DNA of 46,908 nucleotides from an uncultured Sutterella sp. (GCA_905206345.1 CAJLGW010000005.1:1-46908); one strand, 5' to 3'. Positions 32,179 through 41,536 are shown, numbered from the stretch's first letter. The notes: a model not told the origin generated them from the sequence alone. Made by a program: numbers and translations.

Positions 32179-33543
32179 TTAACCGCGCTTAGCCAATTCA
32201 ACAGCCTTACCGATGTAGGTACCTGGGGTCAATTCCATTAAGCGTGCCTTGGCATCTTCAGGGATGTCGAGACCCGTCACAAATTCGTGAATCGTCTCCG
32301 GCGTGATACCCTTACCGCGCGTCAAAGCCTTGAGTTGTTCGTAGGGGTGCGGCACACCGTAGCGGCGCATCACCGTTTGGATGGCCTCTGCCAACACTTC
32401 CCAAGCGTGATCGAGGTCTTGAGCCAAACGGTCTTCGTTGAGTTGCAACTTGCCCAAACCGCGCGTTAAGGCGTTGTAGCCCACGAAGCAGTAACCGAAA
32501 GCCACGCCCAAGTTACGAAGAACGGTGGAGTCAGTCAAGTCACGTTGCCAACGAGAGATCGGCAACTTTTGAGCCATGTGCGTTAAAAGGGCGTTGGCGA
32601 TACCCAAGTTACCTTCGCTGTTTTCGAAGTCAATCGGGTTGACCTTGTGCGGCATCGTGGAGGAACCCACTTCGCCTTCCTTGAGTTTTTGCTTGTAAAA
32701 GCCCAAGGAGATGTAACCCCAAACGTCCTTGTCCAAGTCCAAAAGAATCGTGTTGGCGCGAACGACGGCATCAAAGATTTCAGCCATGTAGTCGTGCGGT
32801 TCAATTTGAATCGTGTGGGTGTTGAAGTTAAGACCTAAACGTTCTTCGACCACCTTCTTAGAGAAGCTTTCCCAGTCTTTTTCAGGATAAGCGATCAAGT
32901 GAGCGTTGTAGTTACCGACAGCACCGTTCATCTTGGCCAAAATCTTTACAGCCTTGATGGATTCAATGGCGCGACCCAAACGGATGGAGACGTTAGCCCA
33001 TTCTTTACCGACCGTCGTGGGGGAGGCCGTTTGACCATGCGTGCGAGACAACATCGGAACGTTAGCCCATTGATTGGCGTAGCCCACAAGCGTTTGACGG
33101 ATTTGTTCCAAGTATTTAACGATGGCAGCACGACCTTCGGTGAGCATCAAAGCGTGGGAGGTGTTATTGATGTCTTCGCTCGTGCAGGCAAAGTGAACGA
33201 ATTCGCTGGCTTTTGCCAATTCTTCATCGTGAGCCACTTGGTTCTTAATCCAGTATTCCACAGCCTTAACGTCGTGGTTCGTGGTCTTTTCAATATCTTT
33301 AATAGCTTGGCAAGATTCGATCGTGAAGTTTTCGACCAAACCACGCAAGAAAGCCTTACCGTGGTCAGAGATGTGCGGCAACTCCGGCAAATCAAATTCG
33401 CTCAAAGCGATGAGCCATTCGACTTCAACGCGGACGCGAGCACGCATGAAAGCCGATTCGGAGAAAATGTCACGAAGGGCTTCGGTTTGACGAGCATAAC
33501 GACCATCAAGCGGAGACAAAGCGGTTAAAGCAGAAAGTTCCAT
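32179..33543 (-). CDS. purB: Adenylosuccinate lyase
   Basis: 454 residues. Catalyses two fumarate-releasing steps in purine synthesis (SAICAR to AICAR, adenylosuccinate to AMP). The signature GSSTMPHKVNPIDFENSEGN contains the catalytic serine loop; the histidine motifs are FVHFACTSEDINNT and SRTHGQTASPTT. Normal length. Transcribed alone, away from the purC/E/K genes at 40-43 kb. Confidence 0.97.
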   Translation of the reverse strand: MELSALTALSPLDGRYARQTEALRDIFSESAFMRARVRVEVEWLIALSEFDLPELPHISDHGKAFLRGLVENFTIESCQAIKDIEKTTNHDVKAVEYWIKNQVAHDEELAKASEFVHFACTSEDINNTSHALMLTEGRAAIVKYLEQIRQTLVGYANQWANVPMLSRTHGQTASPTTVGKEWANVSIRLGRAIESIKAVKILAKMNGAVGNYNAHLIAYPEKDWESFSKKVVEERLGLNFNTHTIQIEPHDYMAEIFDAVVRANTILLDLDKDVWGYISLGFYKQKLKEGEVGSSTMPHKVNPIDFENSEGNLGIANALLTHMAQKLPISRWQRDLTDSTVLRNLGVAFGYCFVGYNALTRGLGKLQLNEDRLAQDLDHAWEVLAEAIQTVMRRYGVPHPYEQLKALTRGKGITPETIHEFVTGLDIPEDAKARLMELTPGTYIGKAVELAKRG

Positions 33544-33863
33544 TTTTAAGTCCTACAAAATTGAAATAATTCGATGCGCTAATTGTATCAAATGCGTACA
33601 GCTTTCTCTTTTGTTAATTTTCAAGAATTTTCAATGAATAACCCGTTGTTATTGGGACGAAGAAGCGTTTGAAACAATAATTTCAAATTTTCTTTTTCAA
33701 AAATGTAAATTTATGGTTTTTTCTCTAACAAATTCATACACAAGCAAAAAGATTGTTGCTTGTGATTGCCATAAACTGTGAATCACAGCAAAAGCTAAAG
33801 TTAACATCAAAGCCCCTAATTGATAATCCCTTTTAGGGGCCCTTTTTTTAAAGAGAGTGTCTT
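33544..33863. promoter_or_regulatory. Hairpin-rich gap between purB and the Spy-like gene
   Basis: 320 AT-rich bases without a gene, containing divergent promoters. Structures on +: CACAAGCAA (33739-33747) pairing with TTGCTTGTG (33756-33764); the palindrome CTGTGAATCACAG (33776-33788); and a terminator-like hairpin at 33812-33849 (separate entry) just before the Spy-like ATG. No promoter could be fixed with confidence. Confidence 0.45.
33812..33849 (+). terminator. Terminator-like hairpin in the leader of the Spy-like gene
   Basis: GCCCCTAA (33812-33819) pairs with TTAGGGGC (33833-33840), followed by CC and seven T residues. It points toward the downstream gene, whose ATG is 14 bases later. 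No + strand gene lies upstream, so it is either an attenuator in a leader RNA or the end of a small RNA encoded in the gap. Confidence 0.75.
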
Positions 33864-34466
33864 ATGAAAACCTACAAAAACATTTTATTGACTGCCACCA
33901 TGGTCGCGGTCGCCGTGCCGATGACGGCTTATGCCTGGCATGGCAACGACAATGGCCCGAGAGGCTTTGATAATGACAATGCTCCGAGAGCTCATTGCTA
34001 CTGGGAGGATGATCAAGGCGGTCCACGTGGTTACCAACATGCACCTCGTCATGGTTATATGGGCGGACACGTTGTTCGTACCTTCGGGATGGACGCACAA
34101 GAAGCTCGTGACTTTATGGGAGATGTGAAAAAGGTTTTGGGTATTGGCACCAAAGAAGATAAAGCCTGGGGCGCTTTAAGTAATGCCTACGTTAACTTAG
34201 CCACGGTGCGCGATACTCACCACGACAAGCACCGTGATGCACGAAAAATGGATCATCAACAATTTTTAGAGCATCGCAGCCAATGGATGGGCGAGCACGC
34301 TAAAGCGTTTGACGCTTTTGTGAAAGCTCGCGCTCAATTGGTAAGGACCGTGTCCGCAGAACAAGTCGATCGCATGGACTATATTTTAAGTACTGGCCGT
34401 TTAACGCACCACATGAACGATTTTAAACGTATGGGTGACGGGCAAAAGAAGGGGCCGGCTAAATAA
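33864..34466 (+). CDS. Spy/CpxP-like (LTXXQ-type) periplasmic protein, His-rich
   Basis: 200 residues. A Sec signal peptide ends at AYA-W (cleavage after about residue 24). The next 40 residues are rich in Asn, Asp, Gly, Arg and His with no clear fold. The helical second half carries QFLEHRSQW and VSAEQVDRMDYI, similar to the LTXXQ repeats of Spy and CpxP, periplasmic chaperones and envelope-stress sensors. Many histidines suggest metal binding. A terminator-like hairpin precedes it. Family assignment is tentative. Confidence 0.6.
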   Translation: MKTYKNILLTATMVAVAVPMTAYAWHGNDNGPRGFDNDNAPRAHCYWEDDQGGPRGYQHAPRHGYMGGHVVRTFGMDAQEARDFMGDVKKVLGIGTKEDKAWGALSNAYVNLATVRDTHHDKHRDARKMDHQQFLEHRSQWMGEHAKAFDAFVKARAQLVRTVSAEQVDRMDYILSTGRLTHHMNDFKRMGDGQKKGPAK

Positions 34467-34773
34467 AGAGTAACAACGCCAGAAGAAAGAGAGTCGCCGG
34501 ATTTTCTTCCTTTTTTGTTTTTGGAATTTTTGAGACAAAAATTGCGAAAAGGTATCTTAAAATGGATAAGCAATAGTGCCTATACTCCCCCCTTATCCAT
34601 TTGATAACAAGAGAAAAAATTTCTTTTTCGATTTTGCATTTTTGTTTAAAATAAATTGGAGTCGGTGTTTTGAAGCATAAATAGCGATAAACATCGATAA
34701 ACAGAGGAAAATAGTTGATTCAGTTATTCAGTTATTTTTCCACGCAGTTATTTTTTGAGAAAGTGGTTTTGAT
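34467..34773. promoter_or_regulatory. Gap upstream of the DUF72 operon with an 11-bp inverted repeat
   Basis: 307 bases without a gene. A weak terminator-like hairpin (GAAGAAA with TTTCTTC, about 34480-34510, then T-rich) may end the Spy-like transcript. AAATGGATAAG (34560-34570) and CTTATCCATTT (34592-34602) are perfect 11-base arms, 21 bases apart. TTGCGA and GATAAG with a 17-base spacer could be a promoter whose -10 lies in the left arm. The remainder is AT-rich with nothing further seen. Confidence 0.4.
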
Positions 34774-35853
34774 ATGTTCAACCAATTTGTTACGACAGAG
34801 CCTTACAGTTTTGACGATGTTACGTCTTCACCTGTTACTCCTGTTACCCCTTCGCAAGAAGTTGTCCGTTTAGGACGTCTTCTTCCTTCTGATATCTATT
34901 TAGGTTGCGCCAGTTGGAATTTCCCTGGCTGGAAGGGCATTGTGTGGGGAGATACAAGTGGCGTTGAGGATCTGACCCGTCGCGGTTTGGCAGCTTATTG
35001 CAAGCACCCCGTACTTCGCGCTGTCGGTGTCGATTGGTCTTTCTTCGGTACGTTAAACGAAATGGCTTATGCAGCCATGGCTCAACAAGTCGATGAATGT
35101 TTCCGTTTCTTAGTCAAAGCTCCTCAAACCGTCACTGATGCGGTTAAGCGTGACCCCAAGGGTCGCTTCCGTTCCCTTAATCAAGAATTCTTAGACGTTC
35201 ATGCCACGATGCATGAATTTGTCTACCCCGTTATTAACGGTTTGGGCGAAAACGCCGGTCCCTTGGTTTTCCAATTGTCTCCGATTCCGCGTCCGCTTTT
35301 GCCCACGCAAGCCGAGTGCTACGCCTACATTGATCGTATTGCACAATTCTTTGCCGATTTACCCAAAGAAGTCGAAGGCGAAACGCCGACCTATGCCGTT
35401 GAAATCCGAACGCCTGCCATTTACACCAAGCGTTTATTGAATGCTTTGCGTGGTACGGGTGTTCGTTTGGTTGTGGGTGTTCACCCGTCAATGCCTGACG
35501 TCATTCGTCAAACGGCCGCTTTGCGCTACTTTGAAGATCCGGAAGCCGAGAGCGACGATTGGACGATGAAGGGTCCGTTGATTGTTCGTTGGTCTTTGAA
35601 TCCGATCCAACGCCACGGTGTGGCCAAGATGACCTATGCGCCCTTTAATCGCATTGTGCATCCTGATCCCGCCACGCGCGCTGGCCTCGTGCAATTAGTT
35701 AATGTTGCTCACAAGTGCGGCCAAAAGAGCTTTGTGATTACCAACAATAAGGCCGAAGGTAGCGCACCGTTGACGATGATCGATTTGGCAAAAGACATTG
35801 TTGCCAAATTGTCTGCCGATAAAGACGCACAAATGGATCCGCGCCAGTTCTAA
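34774..35853 (+). CDS. DUF72 family protein (YecE-like)
   Basis: 359 residues with a TIM-barrel-like DUF72 domain beginning near residue 40 (YLGCASWNFPGWKGIVW), then YCKHPVLRAVGVDWSFFGT and a mid-region FVKAP-like segment, ending in the conserved part with NNKAEGSAP. DUF72 function is not established. The first 35 residues are a Thr/Pro/Val-rich extension. It heads a three-gene operon; its stop overlaps the next start by one base (TAATG). Confidence 0.85.
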   Translation: MFNQFVTTEPYSFDDVTSSPVTPVTPSQEVVRLGRLLPSDIYLGCASWNFPGWKGIVWGDTSGVEDLTRRGLAAYCKHPVLRAVGVDWSFFGTLNEMAYAAMAQQVDECFRFLVKAPQTVTDAVKRDPKGRFRSLNQEFLDVHATMHEFVYPVINGLGENAGPLVFQLSPIPRPLLPTQAECYAYIDRIAQFFADLPKEVEGETPTYAVEIRTPAIYTKRLLNALRGTGVRLVVGVHPSMPDVIRQTAALRYFEDPEAESDDWTMKGPLIVRWSLNPIQRHGVAKMTYAPFNRIVHPDPATRAGLVQLVNVAHKCGQKSFVITNNKAEGSAPLTMIDLAKDIVAKLSADKDAQMDPRQF

Positions 35854-36452
35854 TGGCCATCATTGACATTACGCCAAAGATTCAAGCCGCCTCTCCCGTT
35901 TATCCGGGGGATGCGGCTTTGTCGATTGAGGTGACGGTAACGTCTCCTGCGCGAGTTTCTGCCTTTCGTATGTCACCGCATTTGGGTGCGCACGTTGATG
36001 CCCCTTTGCATCTGAACTTTCCTGGCGACGTGAGTCAAATCGCGCTTTCTCGCTTGATAGGGGAGTGCAGAGTTTTGCACTGTGAGGGGCTTCACGTCAT
36101 CGACGCTCAACACATTCCTGAGAATCTTTCATCCAGGCGCGTATTGATCAAAACTGGGTTCGTGATGCCCGAACAATGGACGGATGACTTTGCCTATTTA
36201 ACGAAAGAGGCGGTTGAAAAACTCGTTCGTTTGGGCGTTGATGTCGTGGGAATTGACACGCCCAGCATCGATCAAGCCACGAGTGAAACGCTGCCTGCGC
36301 ATTGTGTTGCGATTGAAAAGGGGATGCTCATTTTGGAGAATTTAGCCCTCTCCGAAACCCTTAAAGACGTTTATACTCTCGTAGCATTACCCCTAAAAAT
36401 TGAAGGCTTGGAGGCAAGCCCCGTTCGAGCCATTCTCATTGATGAGGAATAA
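35853..36452 (+). CDS. Cyclase-family metal hydrolase (kynurenine formamidase-like)
   Basis: 199 residues. The metal motif HLGAHVDAPLH (His/Asp/His) and the later VGIDTPSIDQ and HCVAIEKGMLILENL segments define the cyclase family, which includes KynB (N-formylkynurenine hydrolysis) and other arylformamidases. No kynurenine-pathway genes are adjacent, so the substrate stays open. It overlaps the DUF72 gene by one base and is followed 6 bases later by a thioesterase gene. Confidence 0.82.
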   Translation: MAIIDITPKIQAASPVYPGDAALSIEVTVTSPARVSAFRMSPHLGAHVDAPLHLNFPGDVSQIALSRLIGECRVLHCEGLHVIDAQHIPENLSSRRVLIKTGFVMPEQWTDDFAYLTKEAVEKLVRLGVDVVGIDTPSIDQATSETLPAHCVAIEKGMLILENLALSETLKDVYTLVALPLKIEGLEASPVRAILIDEE

Positions 36453-36458
36453 CTATTC

Positions 36459-36893
36459 ATGCCTGAAATCTTTAAGAAAGATCAGATTATTCGTTTTGCC
36501 CACTGTGACCCGGCAGGTATTGTTTATCATCCGAACTTTTATGTGATGTTTAACGGTCTTTTAGAAGACCTCTTCCGTGAAGGTTTGGGATTGGCTTGGG
36601 AAAAGCACAGTTTGAAGGAAATTGTGATTCCTGTTGTGAACATCAAAACGGATTTTTTTAAGCCCTTTCACATTGGTGACGTGGGGGAAATGAACATGTG
36701 GATTTCTCATCTAGGAAAGAGCTCCATCACTGTTCAAATCGAGTTTTATAAGGGTGATGCTTTACATGTGAAGTGCGAAGAAACGATGGTTTGCGTGAAC
36801 CCGGAAACCGGTCTTTCAACGCCCATTCCCGATACGCTTCGCGAGAGAATGCAAAAGTATTACTTTGAAGGTCAAACGCAAATGCCGCTCTAA
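36459..36893 (+). CDS. Hotdog-fold acyl-CoA thioesterase (4-hydroxybenzoyl-CoA thioesterase family)
   Basis: 144 residues. The catalytic-Asp motif RFAHCDPAGIVYHPNFY (Asp near residue 17) is that of 4-hydroxybenzoyl-CoA thioesterase and YbgC. Likely cytoplasmic hydrolysis of an aryl- or acyl-CoA. It ends the DUF72-cyclase-thioesterase operon and is convergent with murI. The neighbouring formamidase-like hydrolase hints at aromatic catabolism, but this is not shown. Confidence 0.87.
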   Translation: MPEIFKKDQIIRFAHCDPAGIVYHPNFYVMFNGLLEDLFREGLGLAWEKHSLKEIVIPVVNIKTDFFKPFHIGDVGEMNMWISHLGKSSITVQIEFYKGDALHVKCEETMVCVNPETGLSTPIPDTLRERMQKYYFEGQTQMPL

Positions 36894-36902
36894 TCGTTTG
36901 AG

Positions 36903-37700
36903 CTAGCAAGGCAATTCATAAAAGGCCGTGGCACTGGGCGTTAAGCTCTTTGCCACGATTTTTCTTTCTTCGTTCAAATCAGAAACATAAAAAACATCGT
37001 CGCCTAATTCTTTGCGAGCGGTCAAACAATGAGCATTGTCTAATTGATGCTTTAAATGTTTGGCAACAGCGGGGCCGGGTTCATAAAACGTCACATTCTC
37101 GCCCAAGATGGATCGGATGGCAGGCATTAAGAAGGGGTAATGGGTGCAACCCAATACCAACGCATCAATACGTCCTTCAATCATGGGATCAAGATACGTG
37201 TGTAGTAATTGCAAGGTGGCGGGTGTTTCCAGTTCGCCTCGTTCGACACACTCCATTAAACCAGGGCAGCCTTGTGAGTAGACGGTGGCGTCAGCTGCGA
37301 AGGCTTTCAAGAGTTCTTGATAGCGAGCCGAGTGAGCGGTACGCGTTGTAGAAATCATGCCCACGCAATGCGTTTTGGAGTGTTCAACGGCGGGTTTAAT
37401 GGCGGGTTCCACCCCTAAAATGATTTTGTCAGGATACGTTTCTCGAAGCGTTTTGATCGCTTCAACGGTTGCGGTATTGCAAGCAATGACAAGCGCTTTG
37501 ACGCGATTGTGATTAAAGAGAAAATCAGCGATTTTAAGAGCCCGCTCTACAATGTACGAGTGCGTTTGGTCGCCATAAGGCGCATGACCGCAATCGGCAA
37601 CGTAAATGAAATTCTCGTGTGGCAAAGCCTCTCGCGCGGCATTAAAAATCGACAGACCGCCCCAACCTGAATCAAAAAAGCCGATTGCTTGATCTTGCAT
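36903..37700 (-). CDS. murI: Glutamate racemase
   Basis: 265 residues from ATG 37700 (MQDQAIGFFDSGWGGLS), preceded by AAAGGAAAA; the longer frame from 37745 overlaps the upstream gene and is rejected. Makes D-glutamate for peptidoglycan. Catalytic cysteines are in VIACNTAT (near 74) and LGCTHYPFL (near 184). Coupled tightly to the transporter gene, which ends one base before the start codon. Confidence 0.95.
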   Translation of the reverse strand: MQDQAIGFFDSGWGGLSIFNAAREALPHENFIYVADCGHAPYGDQTHSYIVERALKIADFLFNHNRVKALVIACNTATVEAIKTLRETYPDKIILGVEPAIKPAVEHSKTHCVGMISTTRTAHSARYQELLKAFAADATVYSQGCPGLMECVERGELETPATLQLLHTYLDPMIEGRIDALVLGCTHYPFLMPAIRSILGENVTFYEPGPAVAKHLKHQLDNAHCLTARKELGDDVFYVSDLNEERKIVAKSLTPSATAFYELPC

Positions 37701-37701
37701 C

Positions 37702-38586
37702 TTAATTTTCCTTTGGTGCTCCTCGTTTAGCAGGTTTCCATGCACTTAACATCACGGCAGAGATAATTAAGGCAGCACCTGTTAATTCGGACAATCCCAT
37801 TTGTTCTCCGGCAATCCACCCGATGATGCCAGCAAAGACTGGCTCCAAAGAGTAGGTGAGCGTCGCACGCAAGGCGGAGACGTATTTCAAAGCCCAACCG
37901 ATCCCGAATTGCACGAAAGCCACAATCATGGCCAGTGCCGAAATACCGGCAATTAATTGAGCATTAATAACCGTCGGTCGAACCGGTTCGTAAAAAAGAA
38001 GTGTGACAGCCGACATCGCCGCAACAAACACCAATTGCGTGAAACTTAATTGCAACGGACGACAGCCCGGCGCAAATTGGCTGATCGTGAGAATTTCCCA
38101 CGCACAAATAAAGGCACTTAAAATCGTGATCCACTCGCCCCATTGACCGGTAAAACTCATCTCAAAGGGGTTGGCAAATAACGACATTCCGGCAAAAGCC
38201 ATAACGACCGCAATGAGAATCGTCGTTGACGGCTTTTGTTTAAAAACGACCCATTGGCACAAAGGCACAAAAGCAACATAAAGCCCCGTTAAAAAGGCAC
38301 TCGTACTGCTATTGATGTCTTGAAGCCCCACGCATTGCAAGGTGTAAGCTGCCCAAATGGTCGCGCCCACCACAAAGCCCGCCTTCCATTCATAAGGGGT
38401 GATTTTGTCCACGCGCCCCTTAATGATGACAAACATAATGAGTGAGGCCAGCGTAAAGCGAGCCAACACCAACATAACCGGATCAATAAAGTCCAATATT
38501 GTGTGAATGGTTAAAAAGGTGCTCCCCCATAAAAGAGTCACCAATACCAATAACCATTGAGCATAAAAAGGGCGATGGTCCGTCAT
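37702..38586 (-). CDS. EamA/DMT-superfamily transporter
   Basis: 294 residues with about ten membrane helices arranged as two EamA repeats (LLWGSTFLTIHTILDF near 18-33; YVSALRATLTYSLEPVFAGIIGW, cited in part, near 240-262). Members export amino acids or metabolites; the substrate cannot be inferred. It shares a transcript with murI (one-base spacing), and starts 10 bases after the pseudouridine synthase gene ends. Confidence 0.88.
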   Translation of the reverse strand: MTDHRPFYAQWLLVLVTLLWGSTFLTIHTILDFIDPVMLVLARFTLASLIMFVIIKGRVDKITPYEWKAGFVVGATIWAAYTLQCVGLQDINSSTSAFLTGLYVAFVPLCQWVVFKQKPSTTILIAVVMAFAGMSLFANPFEMSFTGQWGEWITILSAFICAWEILTISQFAPGCRPLQLSFTQLVFVAAMSAVTLLFYEPVRPTVINAQLIAGISALAMIVAFVQFGIGWALKYVSALRATLTYSLEPVFAGIIGWIAGEQMGLSELTGAALIISAVMLSAWKPAKRGAPKEN

Positions 38587-38595
38587 TTGGAAAAA

Positions 38596-39348
38596 TTAGA
38601 AGTGTTCGTTATCGGCTAGGTAGCGCCATTGACCAAGAGGAAGTTTGCCGAGGCGGACATTGCCGACTCGAACGCGTTTTAAGCGCAAGACTTTCAGTCC
38701 CACGGCTTCGCACATACGACGGATTTGACGCTTTTTGCCTTCTTGGAGAACAAAGCGCAATTCGTCCTCGTTTAACCACGTGACTTTGGCAGGTAAAAGC
38801 TCTTTACCGTCCAAACTTAAACCGTGGTTGAGCAGTGCTAAGTCTTCTTCAGATAAGTCCGGAGCCGAGCCATCCATCATGGCAACACGCACGATGTACT
38901 CTTTATCGATTGTGCTGTTTTCGCCGATGATGGTTTTGGCCACGCGCCCGTCTTGCGTTAAAACCAAAAGGCCGACGGAGTCAATATCCAAGCGCCCGGC
39001 CGGCACCAAATGCATCAGTTGTGAGCGAGAAAAACGCTTAGGCGAGTCGTCTTCTTCCCAATGATTTTCAGGCGTCACTAAAACGCGAGCCGGTTCATAG
39101 CCGTCTTCGGCCTGACCGCTTACGTAACCGATCGGTTTATTCAGAAGAATCGTGACTTGTTGGCCTTGCAAAGCCTTGGCCTTGGAAGATATTTGAATTT
39201 TTTGTGAGGCCGTGACTTTTTCGCCAAGTTCAGCCACATGGTCATCGACACGAACCCACCCCTTTTCAATCCAACTGTCAGCTTCGCGACGCGAAGCTAA
39301 ACCCAATTCACTTAAGCGCTTTGAGAGGCGCATCAATTCTTCTGCCAT
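38596..39348 (-). CDS. rluF: 23S rRNA pseudouridine synthase, RluF/RluB-like
   Basis: 250 residues. An N-terminal S4 RNA-binding domain (about 7-60; RLSKRLSELGLASRREAD) precedes the RsuA/RluB/RluF catalytic domain: PAGRLDIDSVGLLVLTQDG with the catalytic Asp near residue 119, KEYIVRV, and GKKRQIRRMCEAVGLKVLRL. The ending resembles RluF, which modifies U2604, more than RluB or RsuA, but the subclass is not certain. Confidence 0.85.
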   Translation of the reverse strand: MAEELMRLSKRLSELGLASRREADSWIEKGWVRVDDHVAELGEKVTASQKIQISSKAKALQGQQVTILLNKPIGYVSGQAEDGYEPARVLVTPENHWEEDDSPKRFSRSQLMHLVPAGRLDIDSVGLLVLTQDGRVAKTIIGENSTIDKEYIVRVAMMDGSAPDLSEEDLALLNHGLSLDGKELLPAKVTWLNEDELRFVLQEGKKRQIRRMCEAVGLKVLRLKRVRVGNVRLGKLPLGQWRYLADNEHF

Positions 39349-39368
39349 AACACGTATTCCCGGTGTTT

Positions 39369-40352
39369 TTAAGCGGCCGCACGGCCTAAACGGTCATGCA
39401 CGGCGTCCCAAAGACCGCCTTGTGCAGGGTTTTCAATCAAAATGAGGTCAGCATTGACAGCATCGAGTTCATGCAAACGAGCATAAAGAAAACGAGCATA
39501 GTCCGCCGCTTCTGAGGTCGCCGCAAACCATTTGACGACATTTTTAGGTGTTTCTGTCATTTGGCTTTGAGGCGCCATAACGGCTAACTTTTTGTCGCTA
39601 TACTGCGAGATCGCCACTTGAATATCATCGACCAAAATCACTTTGGTTTTCGGCGCATAGTGACTCTTTAATGTGCCGGATGCTCTAGGCGAATTTTTGC
39701 TGCCGTCAGGCACAGCACAACCTAATGCTTCTTCAAGCATGGTGCGAGTCACTGCCCCATGACGAAGAATTTCAGGATGTTCGCCCGACAAATTCACGAT
39801 GGTGGATTCCACCCCGACGTCACATTCACCGCCGTCCAAAATCAGGTCAACCTTACCGCGAGGCTTTTCACCCAAATCGTCCTTGACGTGTTGGGCAGAG
39901 GTCGGCGAAATGCGACCAAAGGTATTGGCCGAAGGTGCTGCAATCCCACGGTGATGTTTACCGGCAAAAGCTTTAATCAACGCGCGGGCCCAAGGGTGAG
40001 ACGGCGCACGAAGGCCGACGCTATCTTGACCGCCCGTGACCCAAGCACCGACATGATCGGCCTTTTTCAAAATCATGGTCAAGGGACCTGGCCAGAATTT
40101 TCTTGCCAACGTATAAGCTGACTGAGGAATATCCACGGCCCAATGATCCAATGCTTCCTCGCCCGTGATGTGAACAATCAACGGATGATCGGCCGGACGG
40201 TTTTTGGCCGCAAAAATTTTGTGTACTGCCTTTTCATCATCGGCATTGGCCGCAAGGCCGTAGACCGTTTCGGTGGGCATGGCCACGAGGCCCGAGCACT
40301 CTAAAACGTCGACGGCCGCACGGATCGCTCTTTCATCAACAGGCGTTTGCAT
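39369..40352 (-). CDS. L-threonylcarbamoyladenylate synthase, Sua5 type
   Basis: 327 residues: a YrdC-like catalytic domain (about 1-200; AMPTETVYGLAANA, KNRPADHPLIVH, PGPLTMIL) followed by a C-terminal Sua5 domain (about 230-325). Makes threonylcarbamoyl-AMP for the tRNA t6A modification; it is the Sua5 rather than the short TsaC form. Its start overlaps the purK stop by one base. Another t6A gene, tsaE, is at 46128. Confidence 0.93.
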   Translation of the reverse strand: MQTPVDERAIRAAVDVLECSGLVAMPTETVYGLAANADDEKAVHKIFAAKNRPADHPLIVHITGEEALDHWAVDIPQSAYTLARKFWPGPLTMILKKADHVGAWVTGGQDSVGLRAPSHPWARALIKAFAGKHHRGIAAPSANTFGRISPTSAQHVKDDLGEKPRGKVDLILDGGECDVGVESTIVNLSGEHPEILRHGAVTRTMLEEALGCAVPDGSKNSPRASGTLKSHYAPKTKVILVDDIQVAISQYSDKKLAVMAPQSQMTETPKNVVKWFAATSEAADYARFLYARLHELDAVNADLILIENPAQGGLWDAVHDRLGRAAA

Positions 40353-41518
40353 TATTGGGGCTCCGGTAAACCTAAAACGTTAGCCACTTGGCGGGCGCAA
40401 TTTAAAGCTTCTTCCATCGTTCGACCCAAGCACGTCACGTGGCCCATCTTGCGGGCACGGCGAGCTTGCGCCTTACCGTAAAGGTGAAGTTTGGCGCCGG
40501 GGATGGCTAATACCTTATCCCAAGCGGGTTCTCTCATCTCTTCCCCTTCGTACCAAATGTCACCCAACAAATTGAGCATGACAGCAGGGGAGTGTTGCGT
40601 CGTATCGGCCAAAGGTTGACCCGTCATGCAACGAAGTTGTTGTTCGTATTGGTTGCTCCAGCAAGCGTCAATCGTGGCGTGGCCGGAGTTGTGCGGGCGC
40701 GGCGCCATTTCATTGGCTACGATATCGCCGTTTTTGAGCACGAAAAACTCAACGCAAAGCACACCGATGTAGCCCAAAGCATCCACGATTTGCGTGGCGA
40801 ATTGACGGGCCTTTTGACTCGTTTCTTCTTCAACACGAGCAGGCATCACGGTAACAGCCAAAATGCCGCTACGGTGGAGGTTTTCACACACGGGGAACGT
40901 TGCCGTTTGACCGTCAGCGCCACGAGCAACGATGACAGAAACTTCACGGTGCAATTGCAAACGCTTTTCCAAAATGCAATCGACTTCTTTGAGTTCAACA
41001 AAAGCGTGGTGCAAGTCTTCGCGGTTTTCCACTAATACTTGACCCTTGCCGTCATAACCCAAACGGGCCGTCTTTAAGATGGCGGGGAAAAGATCGTCAG
41101 AGACCTTATCAATGTCAGCCGCACTTAAAATCGCAGCGTTCGGAGCCACCGGAACGTTGGCCACGTTTTCGATAAAGTTCTTTTCAAGATTGCGGTCTTG
41201 AGCGACTGCAACAGCCGAACCCGGAGGGGCCACAAAGCAAGATTGAGCCAAATTGTCGAGCGCTTGAGCCGGTACGTTCTCAAATTCCGTACTCACAGCT
41301 TCAGACGTTTGAGCCAACTCTTTTAGACCTTCTTCGCTCAAATAAGGTTGAGCGATGTGCTTTAAGGAGACTTCCGCAGCCGGCGATCCTTGGCCGGGTT
41401 CCAAAACCGTGACGTGATAACCCATGTAAGCGGCTTCAATCGCAAACATGCGACCCAACTGACCGCCACCCATCATGCCGAGGGTAGAGCCGGGGTTTAA
41501 CGGTAACTTCTTTTGCAT
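40352..41518 (-). CDS. purK: N5-carboxyaminoimidazole ribonucleotide synthase
   Basis: 388 residues. ATP-grasp enzyme converting AIR, bicarbonate and ATP to N5-CAIR. Begins with LGMMGGGQLGRMFAIEAAYMG (only partly cited) and has the conserved EFFV and NEMAPRPHNSGHATIDAC segments. The start follows purE by 18 bases, giving the usual purE-purK order; the stop codon overlaps the Sua5 gene. Confidence 0.96.
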   Translation of the reverse strand: MQKKLPLNPGSTLGMMGGGQLGRMFAIEAAYMGYHVTVLEPGQGSPAAEVSLKHIAQPYLSEEGLKELAQTSEAVSTEFENVPAQALDNLAQSCFVAPPGSAVAVAQDRNLEKNFIENVANVPVAPNAAILSAADIDKVSDDLFPAILKTARLGYDGKGQVLVENREDLHHAFVELKEVDCILEKRLQLHREVSVIVARGADGQTATFPVCENLHRSGILAVTVMPARVEEETSQKARQFATQIVDALGYIGVLCVEFFVLKNGDIVANEMAPRPHNSGHATIDACWSNQYEQQLRCMTGQPLADTTQHSPAVMLNLLGDIWYEGEEMREPAWDKVLAIPGAKLHLYGKAQARRARKMGHVTCLGRTMEEALNCARQVANVLGLPEPQ

Positions 41519-41536
41519 GAGTATTGTCCTTGTGGA

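Noticed and set aside
33776..33788. CRP-like palindrome CTGTGAATCACAG
   Set aside because: CRP sites have six bases between TGTGA and TCACA; here the halves overlap into a shorter palindrome.
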